The position numbers and the translations under genes were made by a program. The notes under the pieces are model-generated. The model saw only the letters and a program-made list of their open reading frames with translations. It made no database searches and was not told the origin of the DNA. This document shows, in pieces, positions 1 to 6,063 of a stretch of DNA of 54,590 nt (positions within the stretch are counted from its first letter, which is position 1; each line of letters starts with the position of its first letter). The stretch is from a virus: IMG/VR virus record IMGVR_UViG_3300006752_000035, positions 1 through 54,590 of that record; one strand, written 5' to 3'.

Positions 1-2
1 GG

Positions 3-116
3 ATGTCAGACTACGATTATAACAAGTGGGATCGCGAAGGTGCTAATGCACATCAAGAACGAATGACAAACGGATTTAAGTTATTTGGAAAGTACTATGA
101 AAACCTCTGGGATTGA
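3..116 (+). CDS. Small unknown protein (37 aa)
   Basis: A 37-codon frame starts at an ATG two bases inside the window and ends in TGA. The product begins MSDYDYNKWD and is polar and aromatic-rich, with no motif I recognise. It overlaps the next gene by 20 bases, as is usual here. Its ribosome site would lie outside the window, so the true start could be further upstream. The call rests on coding-like composition and on tight packing against the next start. Confidence 0.45.
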   Translation: MSDYDYNKWDREGANAHQERMTNGFKLFGKYYENLWD

Positions 117-507
117 TTTGGAAAATTTAGATAATACTACAACACAAGATGAATATAAAGAAGCGGCGAGCGCAACTCGTGCTCAAAGTCTTGCGATGGA
201 ATTGTCAAAAGAACGTAAGCGTTTAAAACAAGAGCTTGCCGAACTTCAAACTGAAGTTGACGACTTAACTCCTACTACTCCAACAGGCACACCAGACTGG
301 TATGTTAAATGGTTTAGTATGATAGGTGCTGTAATTGGTGTGTTCGCTCTAAGTGCAGGATTTACAATGTTTGGGCAAATAGCATATGTACTCAGCAGTT
401 GTGGATGGGTATATGTAGGTATGGCATGGAGTGACAGAGCAATCATGATAGGTAGTGCTATAAGCGGAACAGCAGTAATGATGAATATAGTAACAAGTAT
501 AACATGA
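97..507 (+). CDS. Coiled-coil membrane protein, unknown function
   Basis: A 136-residue product. The ATG at 97 is preferred over the in-frame TTG at 85 because GGAAAG sits just upstream of it. Residues about 30-60 form a charged coiled coil (KERKRLKQELAELQTEV region). After a Pro/Thr linker come two hydrophobic segments, which together are long enough for two or three membrane spans. I predict an inner-membrane protein with a cytoplasmic coiled coil. It overlaps the next gene by ATGA, so the two are probably translationally coupled. Function unknown. Confidence 0.7.
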   Translation: MKTSGIDLENLDNTTTQDEYKEAASATRAQSLAMELSKERKRLKQELAELQTEVDDLTPTTPTGTPDWYVKWFSMIGAVIGVFALSAGFTMFGQIAYVLSSCGWVYVGMAWSDRAIMIGSAISGTAVMMNIVTSIT

Positions 508-938
508 AAAAATATTACATACTAGCAGGCGTGGTTTACACAGTGTTTATAGGCTTTATGGCAAGCTCTATACAACATAGAGTTACAATGGAGGAATTAA
601 GACCTCAGTATGAAGAGCAGTATTGTGAAATTGCATATGAATACACAGGCGAAGTAGACGGCGAACAATGGAATGAACTTTTTGAAATAGCAATAGAAGC
701 TCAAGAAGAACGAGACGAACTACAAGAACAAATAGACGAGGGAATAGACAAGTTATTAAAAGAAGATGGCGGCAGTGATGCTGACGCATACATTAGTTTA
801 TTCTATAACTTGTCAGACCCCATAAACTGGTTGTTTACATTTATAATTGCAACATTTATTGCCGCGTTCTATCTGGCATTTTACAGTTGCAAACTTGCAA
901 TCGAAAGACACTTTAAAGGAAATAGTAAAGACGAATGA
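504..938 (+). CDS. Two-span membrane protein with acidic coiled-coil middle
   Basis: A 144-residue product with a hydrophobic segment at residues 4-22, a long acidic Glu/Gln-rich helical middle (about 30-90), and a second hydrophobic segment at about 108-130. The order span, soluble coil, span suggests a periplasmic coiled-coil domain held between two membrane helices. It overlaps both neighbours by ATGA (504-507 and 935-938), so it belongs to one translationally coupled operon of membrane proteins. I recognise no family. A lysis accessory or superinfection role is only a guess. Confidence 0.7.
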   Translation: MKKYYILAGVVYTVFIGFMASSIQHRVTMEELRPQYEEQYCEIAYEYTGEVDGEQWNELFEIAIEAQEERDELQEQIDEGIDKLLKEDGGSDADAYISLFYNLSDPINWLFTFIIATFIAAFYLAFYSCKLAIERHFKGNSKDE

Positions 939-1090
939 AAAAAATAGCAGAATGGTTAGACATATGTAAAATGCACTGGAAAGAAATTTTTGCTCTTTCT
1001 TTTGCATTACATTTTATAATGGATTTACTAGTAATAGGACCTTTGTTCTTTTTACTAGGATACTTTTTTGGAATAGAGGCACAACACTAA
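935..1090 (+). CDS. Small membrane protein (51 aa)
   Basis: ATGA overlap with the upstream gene and TAATG overlap with the downstream one fix both ends. The amphipathic N-terminus (MKKIAEWLDICK) is followed by a hydrophobic stretch (ALSFALHFIMDLL, then GPLFFLLGYFFG), enough for one long or two short membrane spans. No family recognised. It is the third of a run of small membrane proteins before clpP. Confidence 0.6.
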   Translation: MKKIAEWLDICKMHWKEIFALSFALHFIMDLLVIGPLFFLLGYFFGIEAQH

Positions 1091-1335
1091 TGACTGACAT
1101 GTTTGAAGTAGACGACGAAGCAATTCGCAATCTTGTTATACTTGCAAAAGAAGGATCTGAGTTTGACCCTATTGATTGGGGTGATTTAAACATTACAGAA
1201 GAACAAGCCTACGTAATGATGGCAACTCATGTATTACAAATGGAAAGAAATCACTTGACAGATGGCGCAATCATTGTTAAACTACTAGTAGAGAACTTTG
1301 TATTAAACGTCAAACTATTAGGAAAGAGATCATGA
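1090..1335 (+). CDS. Unknown acidic phage protein (81 aa)
   Basis: An 81-residue product beginning MTDMFEVDDE. It is helical and acidic, with no membrane segment or recognised motif. The start shares its A with the stop of the previous gene (TAATG), and its stop overlaps the next start (ATGA at 1332-1335). It is probably cytoplasmic. Function unknown. Confidence 0.65.
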   Translation: MTDMFEVDDEAIRNLVILAKEGSEFDPIDWGDLNITEEQAYVMMATHVLQMERNHLTDGAIIVKLLVENFVLNVKLLGKRS

Positions 1336-1568
1336 ATCAAGATATTTACAGCACTACAGCAGAGTTGACAAATACTCGTACAGATGTTACAATAGAAGCT
1401 GAAGTAGCAGACTTAAGAGAAGAAGAGTCACTTAACGCATTTATTGCCGGTGAGAAAGTACATATGAAATGGACTGGCAGAATTTACGTAGGCAACGTAC
1501 ACGGAATGGAATTAATAACCACTGGTCCAAAATTAATTAGATCAGTTAACACAAAGGGGAGATATTAA
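1332..1568 (+). CDS. Unknown small protein upstream of clpP (78 aa)
   Basis: A 78-residue product ([14 protein letters not shown]...). The C-terminal half (about residues 38-70) reads as short beta strands with Gly turns, like a small beta-barrel. It is not membrane-associated. The clpP ATG follows its stop after a single base, and GGGGAG inside its last codons serves as the clpP ribosome site. No function recognised. Confidence 0.65.
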   Translation: MNQDIYSTTAELTNTRTDVTIEAEVADLREEESLNAFIAGEKVHMKWTGRIYVGNVHGMELITTGPKLIRSVNTKGRY

Positions 1569-1569
1569 A

Positions 1570-2187
1570 ATGCCACTAGTACCTATGGTAGTCGAGCAAG
1601 AAGCTCGCGGAGAACGATCATACGACATTTATAGTCGTTTGATGAAAGACAGAATTATTATGCTTAATGGTCCTGTAGAAGATAACATGGCTAATTTAAT
1701 TGTAGCGCAGATGCTATACTTAGAAAGTGAAAATCCTGAGCAAACAATTAACTTATATATCAACTCGCCAGGCGGCGCCGTAACAGCAGGACTTGCTATC
1801 TACGACACAATGCAATTCATCAAGTGTGATGTTAAAACTATTGTAATGGGTCAAGCATGTTCAATGGGATCGTTCCTAGCACAAGCAGGCACAGCAGGCA
1901 AGCGTGTAGTGTTGCCAGAGTCACGCACAATGATTCATAGAGTATCAAGTGGCACACGAGGAACAAGCGGCAGCGTACACGTACAAGAGCTACAGTTTGA
2001 AGATGCTCAACGTGCATTTGAAGAGTCGAAGAAAATAAACAAGCGTCTTACAGAGCTTTATGTTAAGCATAACAGTGTAGGTAAAGGATATGACGAACTG
2101 TTTGAAACTATGAAGTTTGACACATTCCTTACAGCAGAAGAAGCTGTTGAGCATGGACTTGCTGATAAAGTTGTCGAGAGTAGATAA
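1570..2187 (+). CDS. clpP: ATP-dependent Clp protease proteolytic subunit (ClpP)
   Basis: A 205-residue serine peptidase of the ClpP (S14) family, close to the usual length without a long propeptide. The catalytic triad is intact: Ser98 in GQACSMGS, His123 in MIHRV, and Asp184 in KFDTFL, which aligns with the ERDRFL Asp of E. coli ClpP. The substrate-groove motif INSPGG is at 65-70. ClpP forms a barrel fed by Clp ATPases. No ClpX/A partner is visible here, so host ATPases presumably supply substrates. ClpP is a known auxiliary gene of marine T4-like phages, where a role in host-protein turnover or protein quality control is inferred. GGGGAG upstream supports the start, and the stop overlaps the next ATG. 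Confidence 0.95.
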   Translation: MPLVPMVVEQEARGERSYDIYSRLMKDRIIMLNGPVEDNMANLIVAQMLYLESENPEQTINLYINSPGGAVTAGLAIYDTMQFIKCDVKTIVMGQACSMGSFLAQAGTAGKRVVLPESRTMIHRVSSGTRGTSGSVHVQELQFEDAQRAFEESKKINKRLTELYVKHNSVGKGYDELFETMKFDTFLTAEEAVEHGLADKVVESR

Positions 2188-2378
2188 TGGAAGTAGCAAA
2201 TAAAGATCCAGGTAAGTTTCACTTTTATGTAAGCCTTGTAAAAAGTGCTGTACGTATTGTCGCAGGAGCCGCATTTATCGTAGGCGGATATTACTTAGAA
2301 GACTGGGGTACTTACATTATTCTAGGCGGTGCATTATTAATTGCCGCTGAGATATTAGGTATTTTGGAAGAACTATGA
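2187..2378 (+). CDS. Small two-span membrane protein (63 aa)
   Basis: The start overlaps the clpP stop (TAATG) and the end overlaps the next gene (ATGA). A short polar N-terminus is followed by two Ala/Gly/Ile-rich segments (residues about 18-35 and 43-60) separated by a short LEDWGT turn, giving a helical hairpin. Placement directly after clpP hints at coexpression, not at a shared function. Family unknown. Confidence 0.65.
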   Translation: MEVANKDPGKFHFYVSLVKSAVRIVAGAAFIVGGYYLEDWGTYIILGGALLIAAEILGILEEL

Positions 2379-2473
2379 AAAAACAAGACAAAAACTTATT
2401 AGTTAACTTTTCACCGTTCTTAATTGTAGCAGGAATAATGTTACTCATGTTAGTAGCATTGGAGGCAAACTAA
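2375..2473 (+). CDS. Single-span membrane peptide (32 aa)
   Basis: A 32-residue frame fixed by ATGA and TAATG overlaps with its neighbours. A basic N-terminus (MKKQDKN) and a hydrophobic run (FLIVAGIMLLMLVAL) fit a single membrane helix with the N-terminus inside. GGAGG near its 3' end (about 2460-2465) serves as the ribosome site of the following gene. Function unknown. Confidence 0.5.
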   Translation: MKKQDKNLLVNFSPFLIVAGIMLLMLVALEAN

Positions 2474-2847
2474 TGAGCGCAGCCATACACAGAGTAGAAG
2501 AACTTAAACAAACTGTAGCAGACCTAAAAGGTATCCCAACTAGAGATGCTCTAATGGAAATGCTAAAGAAAGAAGTAGCAGTAGTTACATTTAAAAAACT
2601 AAATGGCGACGAACGTAAGATGCCCTGCACATTGATTCCACAGTTCCTTCCACCAGCTAAAAAAGATGATGCAATCACACAAAAGAAAGTTCGAGAAGTA
2701 TCAGACAAGGTTTGTGCTGTTTGGGCAGTTGAATCAAAAGGCTTCCGCAGTTTTAGATACGATCGTGTTACTGATGTTGAAGTTATCAACAAAGATGATT
2801 ATAAAGTAAGATTAGGAGAGTTTTGGAATGAGCAAAAAGAAGATTAA
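2473..2847 (+). CDS. SH3-barrel-like phage protein (WYL_2/DUF2693-like)
   Basis: A 124-residue soluble protein. The N-terminal half is helical. Residues about 36-110 read as a small beta-barrel with the pattern KLNGDERKMPCTLIPQFLP, then VWAVESKGFRSFRYDRV. That pattern is what I know from the T4-type phage family called WYL_2/DUF2693, an SH3-like barrel of unknown role; WYL-like barrels bind nucleic acid or nucleotides. The assignment is from memory of the motif only. It overlaps the next gene by 20 bases. Confidence 0.6.
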   Translation: MSAAIHRVEELKQTVADLKGIPTRDALMEMLKKEVAVVTFKKLNGDERKMPCTLIPQFLPPAKKDDAITQKKVREVSDKVCAVWAVESKGFRSFRYDRVTDVEVINKDDYKVRLGEFWNEQKED

Positions 2848-3061
2848 TGGCGTGTCAGCAAGTTTTACATACCAGTATCCTAACTGGGATAATCAGTTTG
2901 TGAAAGCAATATTTGACCACAACGAAAAGCAACAGAAAATTGAAACTCAAAATACAATAGCCTGGATGGATTTTATCGAACAAGAGATCCAAGAAATGGA
3001 TAGTTACCCTGAAGCAGAAGCAATTATACAAAAGCTAACAGGGGTTGACGATGGTGAGTGA
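2828..3061 (+). CDS. Unknown small protein (77 aa)
   Basis: A 77-residue soluble, helical, acidic product starting MSKKKINGVS. The start lies inside the previous gene with an AGGAGAG ribosome site just upstream (2814-2820). No recognised motif. It overlaps the next gene by 11 bases. Confidence 0.6.
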   Translation: MSKKKINGVSASFTYQYPNWDNQFVKAIFDHNEKQQKIETQNTIAWMDFIEQEIQEMDSYPEAEAIIQKLTGVDDGE

Positions 3062-3073
3062 TGATGTTATACT
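3045..3073 (+). promoter_or_regulatory. Possible internal sigma-70-type promoter
   Basis: TTGACG (3045-3050), 17 bp, then TATACT (3068-3073): 5 of 6 matches in each box at ideal spacing. It lies within coding sequence, so chance is a real alternative. If active it would feed the genes at 3257 and 3641 and the tRNA-Asn that follows, which otherwise lack a visible promoter. Confidence 0.25.
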
Positions 3074-3248
3074 AGAACAGTTAATTTTAGATGACTTACG
3101 AGCTTGGGTACAATTAAACGTACTAGGTGGAGACGATATGTATGATCATTTAGACTTAGTAGAAGAAAATTTAGGCGAAGCAGCAAGAGAGAAAGAGTTA
3201 GACGAGTTAATGCAAACTTATTTTAGCGATCACATATTAAAAATATAG
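3051..3248 (+). CDS. Unknown acidic protein (65 aa)
   Basis: The ATG at 3051 is preferred over the TTG at 3045 because AGGGG lies at the right distance upstream. The 65-residue product is acidic and helical (DDLRAWVQLN; LVEENLGEAAREKELDELMQ) with no membrane span. Function unknown. A TTGACG-17-TATACT string across the start region might be a promoter for the genes that follow. Confidence 0.55.
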   Translation: MVSDDVILEQLILDDLRAWVQLNVLGGDDMYDHLDLVEENLGEAAREKELDELMQTYFSDHILKI

Positions 3249-3256
3249 GAGTATAT

Positions 3257-3631
3257 ATGTTAGATTTAGATGGAATCAAAGATGGTAGGATTGAGTATTA
3301 CAAAAAGGACATTGATGATCCTTATACAGTAAATGGCTTCAACGGCACATGGGCTATTACAGAACATCGTAGAATTCCTGAAGTGTTGAGAGACTTTTTA
3401 CAATTTCATTTTGGAGTGATCCGTTTAAATAGAATTAAGATTGAAAAAATAAACGAAGCACTTAATGAGATTTGGGAAGGACCTGGATCACTTGAAAAAG
3501 TATTTAACAAACACAGAGAACTTCAGCAGTCAGGCAAAGATGTTAAAATCATGGCTAGTGATATTGCGAAAATAGTAGAAGAAGAAGAAGACCAGCCAGT
3601 TGCAGATGCAACACCTGGCTTAACTATATAA
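3257..3631 (+). CDS. Unknown phage protein (124 aa)
   Basis: A 124-residue soluble product preceded by a good ribosome site (TAGGAG). The first 60 residues mix strands and helices (DIDDPYTVNGFNGTWAIT region). A helical region follows, then an acidic, Pro-containing tail (EEEEDQPVADATP). No catalytic motif seen. Function unknown. Confidence 0.65.
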   Translation: MLDLDGIKDGRIEYYKKDIDDPYTVNGFNGTWAITEHRRIPEVLRDFLQFHFGVIRLNRIKIEKINEALNEIWEGPGSLEKVFNKHRELQQSGKDVKIMASDIAKIVEEEEDQPVADATPGLTI

Positions 3632-3640
3632 GAGGTTACT

Positions 3641-4228
3641 ATGAACGGCTTTAGACGTTTGCAAGAACGACTTAAAGAGGAAGGTTGGTATTTAGGCTGG
3701 AATCACTATTGTTGTCAAACTTGTGCATGGATGGATGTACCTGATTACTTTGATGCTCAGTATGACGAAGAAGGATACCTGATCCGTGAAGACAAAGACG
3801 GTAATGAGATCGAATATAAAGAAGTTGATCTTAGTAAGGTACTGTTTAATCATTCGCAAGATTGCCAGTATGAGTTAGATGAAGAGTTTATGGACTTTCT
3901 TGGTGAGGATGCGGATCACGATGAGTTCTTCGAAGAGTATGAAGAAGCCCAATACGCAGAAGAATACGACAACGAAGAAGGCGCAATACTGGCAGTTTGT
4001 AAAAAGTATGGTGTGGAAGAAATCTACAACAATCAGCCTGAAGGATTATTAAGAGAAGGATCTTTTGTTTGTTACCCACCTGAACTACAAGATGAGTCAT
4101 TATTTTGTTTTGCAGGAGACAAGCCAGGTATAAAAAATCTTAAGGAAATATTACCAATTATTGAAGAATGCGGCTGTAACTGGCACTGGAACCAGAAAGG
4201 GGACAGTCGAATTAGCATTAGTTGGTAA
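3641..4228 (+). CDS. Cysteine-containing acidic protein, CCQTC motif (195 aa)
   Basis: A 195-residue, very acidic protein with AGAGG upstream. The N-terminus has GWYLGWNHYCCQTCAW (Cys24, 25, 28), which could bind a metal together with further Cys/His residues (Cys63, Cys173, His177 region). The middle (about 68-120) is a Glu/Asp-rich stretch. The GW-x-CCQTC pattern recalls small bacterial proteins of unknown function (DUF6891-like), but I hold that only weakly. It is followed within 14 bases by the tRNA-Asn gene. Confidence 0.6.
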   Translation: MNGFRRLQERLKEEGWYLGWNHYCCQTCAWMDVPDYFDAQYDEEGYLIREDKDGNEIEYKEVDLSKVLFNHSQDCQYELDEEFMDFLGEDADHDEFFEEYEEAQYAEEYDNEEGAILAVCKKYGVEEIYNNQPEGLLREGSFVCYPPELQDESLFCFAGDKPGIKNLKEILPIIEECGCNWHWNQKGDSRISISW

Positions 4229-4242
4229 GTACAGAGTGTTAT

Positions 4243-4318
4243 TCCGCGATAGCTCAGTTGGTAGAGCAAATGACTGTTAATCATTAGGTCCCTGGTTCGA
4301 GCCCAGGTCGCGGAGCCA
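4243..4318 (+). tRNA. tRNA-Asn (GUU)
   Basis: A 76-nt cloverleaf. The acceptor TCCGCGA pairs with TCGCGGA, the D-arm is GCTC/GAGC, and the anticodon stem AATGA/TCATT has loop CTGTTAA, anticodon GTT. The T-arm has GGTTCGA, and the 3' CCA is encoded. All stems are intact. No promoter directly upstream is obvious. Confidence 0.95.
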
Positions 4319-4362
4319 CAAAGAAAGAAAGGAAATAGACAAACACACACAAGGAAACTAAA

Positions 4363-4674
4363 ATGAAAAGACTAGCAATAGCATTAACGCTGTTAGCAAC
4401 AACAGCAAACGCAACAGCAGAAGATAGGTTCGAAGGCATCAGACAACAATGGCAGACATGTGCCGCTTGTCACGGACCACAAGGACAAGGCGGTGTTGGA
4501 CCAACACTAGCTGGACAAGATGCAGAAGCAATTATACAAAAACTTATGGCTTATAAAAGAGGCGAAACTGTTGGACCAAGATCAGTAATGATGTGGAACA
4601 CAGCAAAGTCACTAACTGACGGACAGATTGGAACTATTGGAGTTTATGTCCAAGAAGGTTTTCCAAAGCAATAA
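4363..4674 (+). CDS. Secreted c-type cytochrome (class I, c553/c4-like)
   Basis: A 103-residue protein with a signal peptide (MKRLAIALTLLATTANATA, probable cleavage near residue 19) and a heme-attachment motif CAACH at 33-37. Downstream of this are GVGPTLAGQ, which is typical of the loop after the heme site, and a likely axial Met (76 or 77, in SVMMW) with the class-I ending LTDGQIGTIGVYVQ. It should carry one covalent heme in the periplasm, matured by the host system, and shuttle electrons. A cytochrome c is rare in phages. It sits between two tRNA genes with its own ribosome site (AAGGAAA). The family call is firm. The metabolic role, perhaps keeping host respiration running during infection, is inference. 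Confidence 0.88.
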   Translation: MKRLAIALTLLATTANATAEDRFEGIRQQWQTCAACHGPQGQGGVGPTLAGQDAEAIIQKLMAYKRGETVGPRSVMMWNTAKSLTDGQIGTIGVYVQEGFPKQ

Positions 4675-4679
4675 ACATT

Positions 4680-4687
4680 TATAAATA
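4680..4687 (+). promoter_or_regulatory. Candidate T4-type late promoter (TATAAATA)
   Basis: An exact match to the T4 late consensus TATAAATA. Initiation would fall about 6-8 bases downstream, near 4694, at the start of the 24-codon frame. It may therefore serve the tRNA-Thr, not the peptide. In AT-rich DNA a chance match is possible. Confidence 0.35.
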
Positions 4688-4692
4688 TCATT

Positions 4693-4767
4693 ATGAATAA
4701 GTGTCCAGAATGTAAGTTTGAACTAGACAGTAACGACTTTTGTCCGATCTGTAGAGTAAAAAGATAA
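4693..4767 (+). CDS. 24-residue zinc-ribbon micropeptide
   Basis: A 24-codon frame, MNKCPECKFE... ending in CPICRVKR. Two CPxC knuckles (Cys4/7 and Cys17/20) are nine residues apart, exactly the layout of a minimal zinc ribbon. The stop is one base before the tRNA-Thr gene. No strong ribosome site is visible. The cysteine spacing argues against a random frame. If real, it may be an RNA- or protein-binding micropeptide. Function unknown. Confidence 0.5.
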   Translation: MNKCPECKFELDSNDFCPICRVKR

Positions 4768-4768
4768 C

Positions 4769-4844
4769 GCCCTAGTAGCTCAGTTGGCAGAGCGCGACAT
4801 TTGTAATGTCGATGTCGGCGGTTCGAATCCGTCCTGGGGCTCCA
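4769..4844 (+). tRNA. tRNA-Thr (UGU)
   Basis: A 76-nt cloverleaf. The acceptor GCCCTAG pairs with CTGGGGC with one G-U pair, the D-arm is GCTC/GAGC, and the anticodon stem CGACA/TGTCG has loop TTTGTAA, anticodon TGT. The T-arm has GGTTCGA, with an encoded TCCA end. Confidence 0.95.
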
Positions 4845-4850
4845 TTTTTT

Positions 4851-4918
4851 GGAGACCGATGCTTTGGGGCTCTGGTATGAAGGCCAATAGAGAAGTTCAA
4901 CTCTTTTCGGCTCCACCA
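4851..4918 (+). other. Degenerate tRNA-like element
   Basis: This 68-nt stretch ends in CTCCACCA. Its ends pair as GGAG-(A)-CCGA with TCGGCTCC, an 8-bp acceptor-like helix with one bulged base. Before that lies a T-arm-like AGAAG/CTTTT hairpin holding TTCAACT. The middle (TGCTTTGGGG...GGCCAATAG) does not fold into a normal D-arm or anticodon arm. It directly follows tRNA-Thr. It could be a decaying tRNA gene, a tRNA of odd shape, or a tRNA mimic. Confidence 0.4.
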
Positions 4919-4927
4919 ACTTTATGG

Positions 4928-4956
4928 TTGACATCCTGTCAAACCTGTGCTAATAT
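4928..4956 (+). promoter_or_regulatory. Sigma-70-type promoter
   Basis: TTGACA (4928-4933), 17 bp, TAATAT (4951-4956). The predicted start near 4963 gives a short leader before AAAGAAAGGA and the ATG at 4990. It drives the small membrane-protein operon. Confidence 0.75.
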
Positions 4957-4989
4957 GAATTATAAGAAACAAAAAGAAAGGACCTTAAG

Positions 4990-5286
4990 ATGAGAGAATG
5001 GGTATATAATTGTTGGAATGTAGTAATGGATCACGAAACGAATCCACTAAGCAGTATTCCTGACTTTAGTACACGACATATGATTATGCAAGTCCTTGCA
5101 TGGATGTGGTGTATTGTTTTTGCTATTATAGTTGGTAGCATGTGGGCAGGTATTTTTAGCATGGTGTTACATGCATTGTTACTTGCCGCTATCGCAATCA
5201 CAGTAGCAACATTTGAAACAGCAAAACGCAAGCCCCAAGTATTTGGTGGATACAATGGCCGTGGTAAAGGTGGCGAGCATGAGTAA
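4990..5286 (+). CDS. Two-span membrane protein, paralogue of the gene at 9039
   Basis: A 98-residue product with two strongly hydrophobic segments (residues about 31-52 and 54-75) and a basic, Gly-rich C-terminal tail (KRKPQVFGGYNGRGKGG). The arrangement NPLSSIPDFSTRHMIM, two spans, then an E/D-A-x-R region matches the protein at 9039-9449 (NPLKYIPDPSLQTYFM, two spans, DAERDG), so they look like duplicated copies. It has its own sigma-70-type promoter at 4928 and overlaps the next gene by 8 bases. Function unknown. Confidence 0.7.
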   Translation: MREWVYNCWNVVMDHETNPLSSIPDFSTRHMIMQVLAWMWCIVFAIIVGSMWAGIFSMVLHALLLAAIAITVATFETAKRKPQVFGGYNGRGKGGEHE

Positions 5287-5419
5287 TCCAAACGAACCAT
5301 ATCATAACAACGGTGCTATATTAGCATTTCTAGTTATTGCTTTTTTAATGGTAGCACTACCTGTTATTATCGGAACATCAATGGGTTGGTTTAACCTGTT
5401 TGGTATCTTGGGATTATAA
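5279..5419 (+). CDS. Single-span membrane protein (46 aa)
   Basis: The ATG at 5279 lies inside the previous gene, after GGTGGCGAG. This gives 46 residues with a polar N-terminus (MSNPNEPYHNNG) and one long hydrophobic segment (AILAFLVIAFLMVALPVII). A longer frame from further upstream is not needed. Function unknown. The next gene follows one base after the stop. Confidence 0.6.
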   Translation: MSNPNEPYHNNGAILAFLVIAFLMVALPVIIGTSMGWFNLFGILGL

Positions 5420-5420
5420 T

Positions 5421-5573
5421 ATGTTTTATGTAGTGAATTTAAAGTCTGGAGGCATCATAGATGTCTATGACAGTTTAGGTGAAGCAAGTGAACTTGTTGA
5501 TAAACATCCAGAATGGACGATCATGATAAAATACAATGATCGATCAAGACTTAGAAACAAATATGGAAACTGA
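5421..5573 (+). CDS. Unknown small soluble protein (50 aa)
   Basis: A 50-codon frame between two membrane-protein genes, one base after the previous stop. The product (MFYVVNLKSGGIIDVYDSLG...) reads as two or three beta strands, a helix (GEASELVDKHP) and a basic tail, like a small alpha/beta domain. No family recognised. Confidence 0.55.
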   Translation: MFYVVNLKSGGIIDVYDSLGEASELVDKHPEWTIMIKYNDRSRLRNKYGN

Positions 5574-5575
5574 AC

Positions 5576-5752
5576 ATGAGTGATAAAACATACTACTGCA
5601 CTACAAAAGGATTAGGATGGGCATTCTTGTGTATCGTCCTGTGCTTTACCGCCGTTCCAGTGTTGATGACACTTGCAATGGTTGGAACAGAAGACTATGC
5701 CAAGTATTGTAATATGGCAATCCACTTGCCGTGTTTCGGAATTGGAAAATAA
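5576..5752 (+). CDS. Small cysteine-containing membrane protein (58 aa)
   Basis: A 58-residue frame starting two bases after the previous stop. Residues about 13-36 form one membrane segment (GWAFLCIVLCFTAVPVLMTL). The C-terminal part carries Cys45 and Cys53. With the three genes before it this makes one operon from the promoter at 4928. The next promoter begins four bases after its stop. Function unknown. Confidence 0.55.
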   Translation: MSDKTYYCTTKGLGWAFLCIVLCFTAVPVLMTLAMVGTEDYAKYCNMAIHLPCFGIGK

Positions 5753-5755
5753 AGG

Positions 5756-5784
5756 TTGACAACTACTAAATAATAGTGTATTGT
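5756..5784 (+). promoter_or_regulatory. Sigma-70-type promoter of a short transcript
   Basis: TTGACA (5756-5761), 17 bp, TATTGT (5779-5784). A start near 5791 and the terminator at 5907-5942 bound a transcript of about 150 nt. Confidence 0.65.
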
Positions 5785-5818
5785 AAATACACATAACAAG
5801 AACAAAAGGATTTTCAAC

Positions 5819-5878
5819 ATGATCAAGACTAATACAATTTATATTACAAATTGGCCACTGCAAAGGGGTATGTCTTGA
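5819..5878 (+). CDS. 19-residue peptide in a short terminated transcript
   Basis: A 20-codon frame, MIKTNTIYITNWPLQRGMS, with AAAGGA nine bases upstream. It sits between a good promoter (5756) and an intrinsic terminator (5907), immediately before tRNA-Trp. It holds one Trp codon. It may be a regulatory leader peptide, a true micropeptide, or chance within a small RNA. A second TTGACA (5875-5880) overlaps its stop, with TATTTT 16 bp downstream. Confidence 0.35.
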   Translation: MIKTNTIYITNWPLQRGMS

Positions 5879-5906
5879 CATGACTTTTTAAAAAGTTATT
5901 TTAAGT

Positions 5907-5942
5907 AAGCCCCTAGCATTATTAGTGTTAGGGGCTTTTTTT
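5907..5942 (+). terminator. Rho-independent terminator
   Basis: The stem AAGCCCCTA / TAGGGGCTT has further pairing inside the loop and is followed by a run of T (5936-5942). It lies three bases before the tRNA-Trp gene. It is the only strong intrinsic terminator I found in the window. Confidence 0.85.
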
Positions 5943-5944
5943 AT

Positions 5945-6018
5945 GGGTGTGAAGTGTTACGGTAGCACGTCAGTCTCCAAAACTGAAGGATAGAGTTCAA
6001 TTCTCTACACGCCCGCCA
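5945..6018 (+). tRNA. tRNA-Trp (CCA)
   Basis: A 74-nt cloverleaf. The acceptor GGGTGTG pairs with CACGCCC with one G-U pair. The anticodon stem TCAGT/ACTGA has loop CTCCAAA, anticodon CCA. The T-arm is TAGAG-TTCAATT-CTCTA, with an encoded GCCA end. The D-arm is short (GTG/CAC). The gene sits immediately after an intrinsic terminator, so its expression depends on readthrough or on the second promoter-like string at 5875. Confidence 0.92.
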
Positions 6019-6025
6019 AACAAGG

Positions 6026-6054
6026 TTGACATACCTATTGTTAGATTGTATAAT
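6026..6054 (+). promoter_or_regulatory. Consensus sigma-70 promoter before tRNA-Arg
   Basis: TTGACA (6026-6031), 17 bp, TATAAT (6049-6054): a full consensus match. The start would be near 6061, three bases before the tRNA-Arg gene. Confidence 0.88.
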
Positions 6055-6063
6055 AAATTATAC

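Larger units (their letters stand above)
5791..5942 (+). ncRNA. Candidate short transcript / leader RNA
   Basis: Bounded by a promoter and an intrinsic terminator, this approximately 150-nt unit contains only a 19-codon frame and a perfect 14-base palindrome (ACTTTTTAAAAAGT, 5883-5896). It could be an independent small RNA or an attenuated leader for the tRNA-Trp/tRNA-Arg genes. The start position is inferred from the promoter. Confidence 0.4.

Noticed and set aside
4784-4993. A 69-codon plus-strand frame through tRNA-Thr and the tRNA-like element
   Set aside because: It is read through a structured tRNA gene, has odd composition (Trp/Ser/Pro) and no ribosome site, and ends in the next gene's leader.
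5875-5902. TTGACA-16-TATTTT as a separate promoter for tRNA-Trp
   Set aside because: The -10 match is weak and the start would fall at the terminator stem; kept only as a note in the leader entry.
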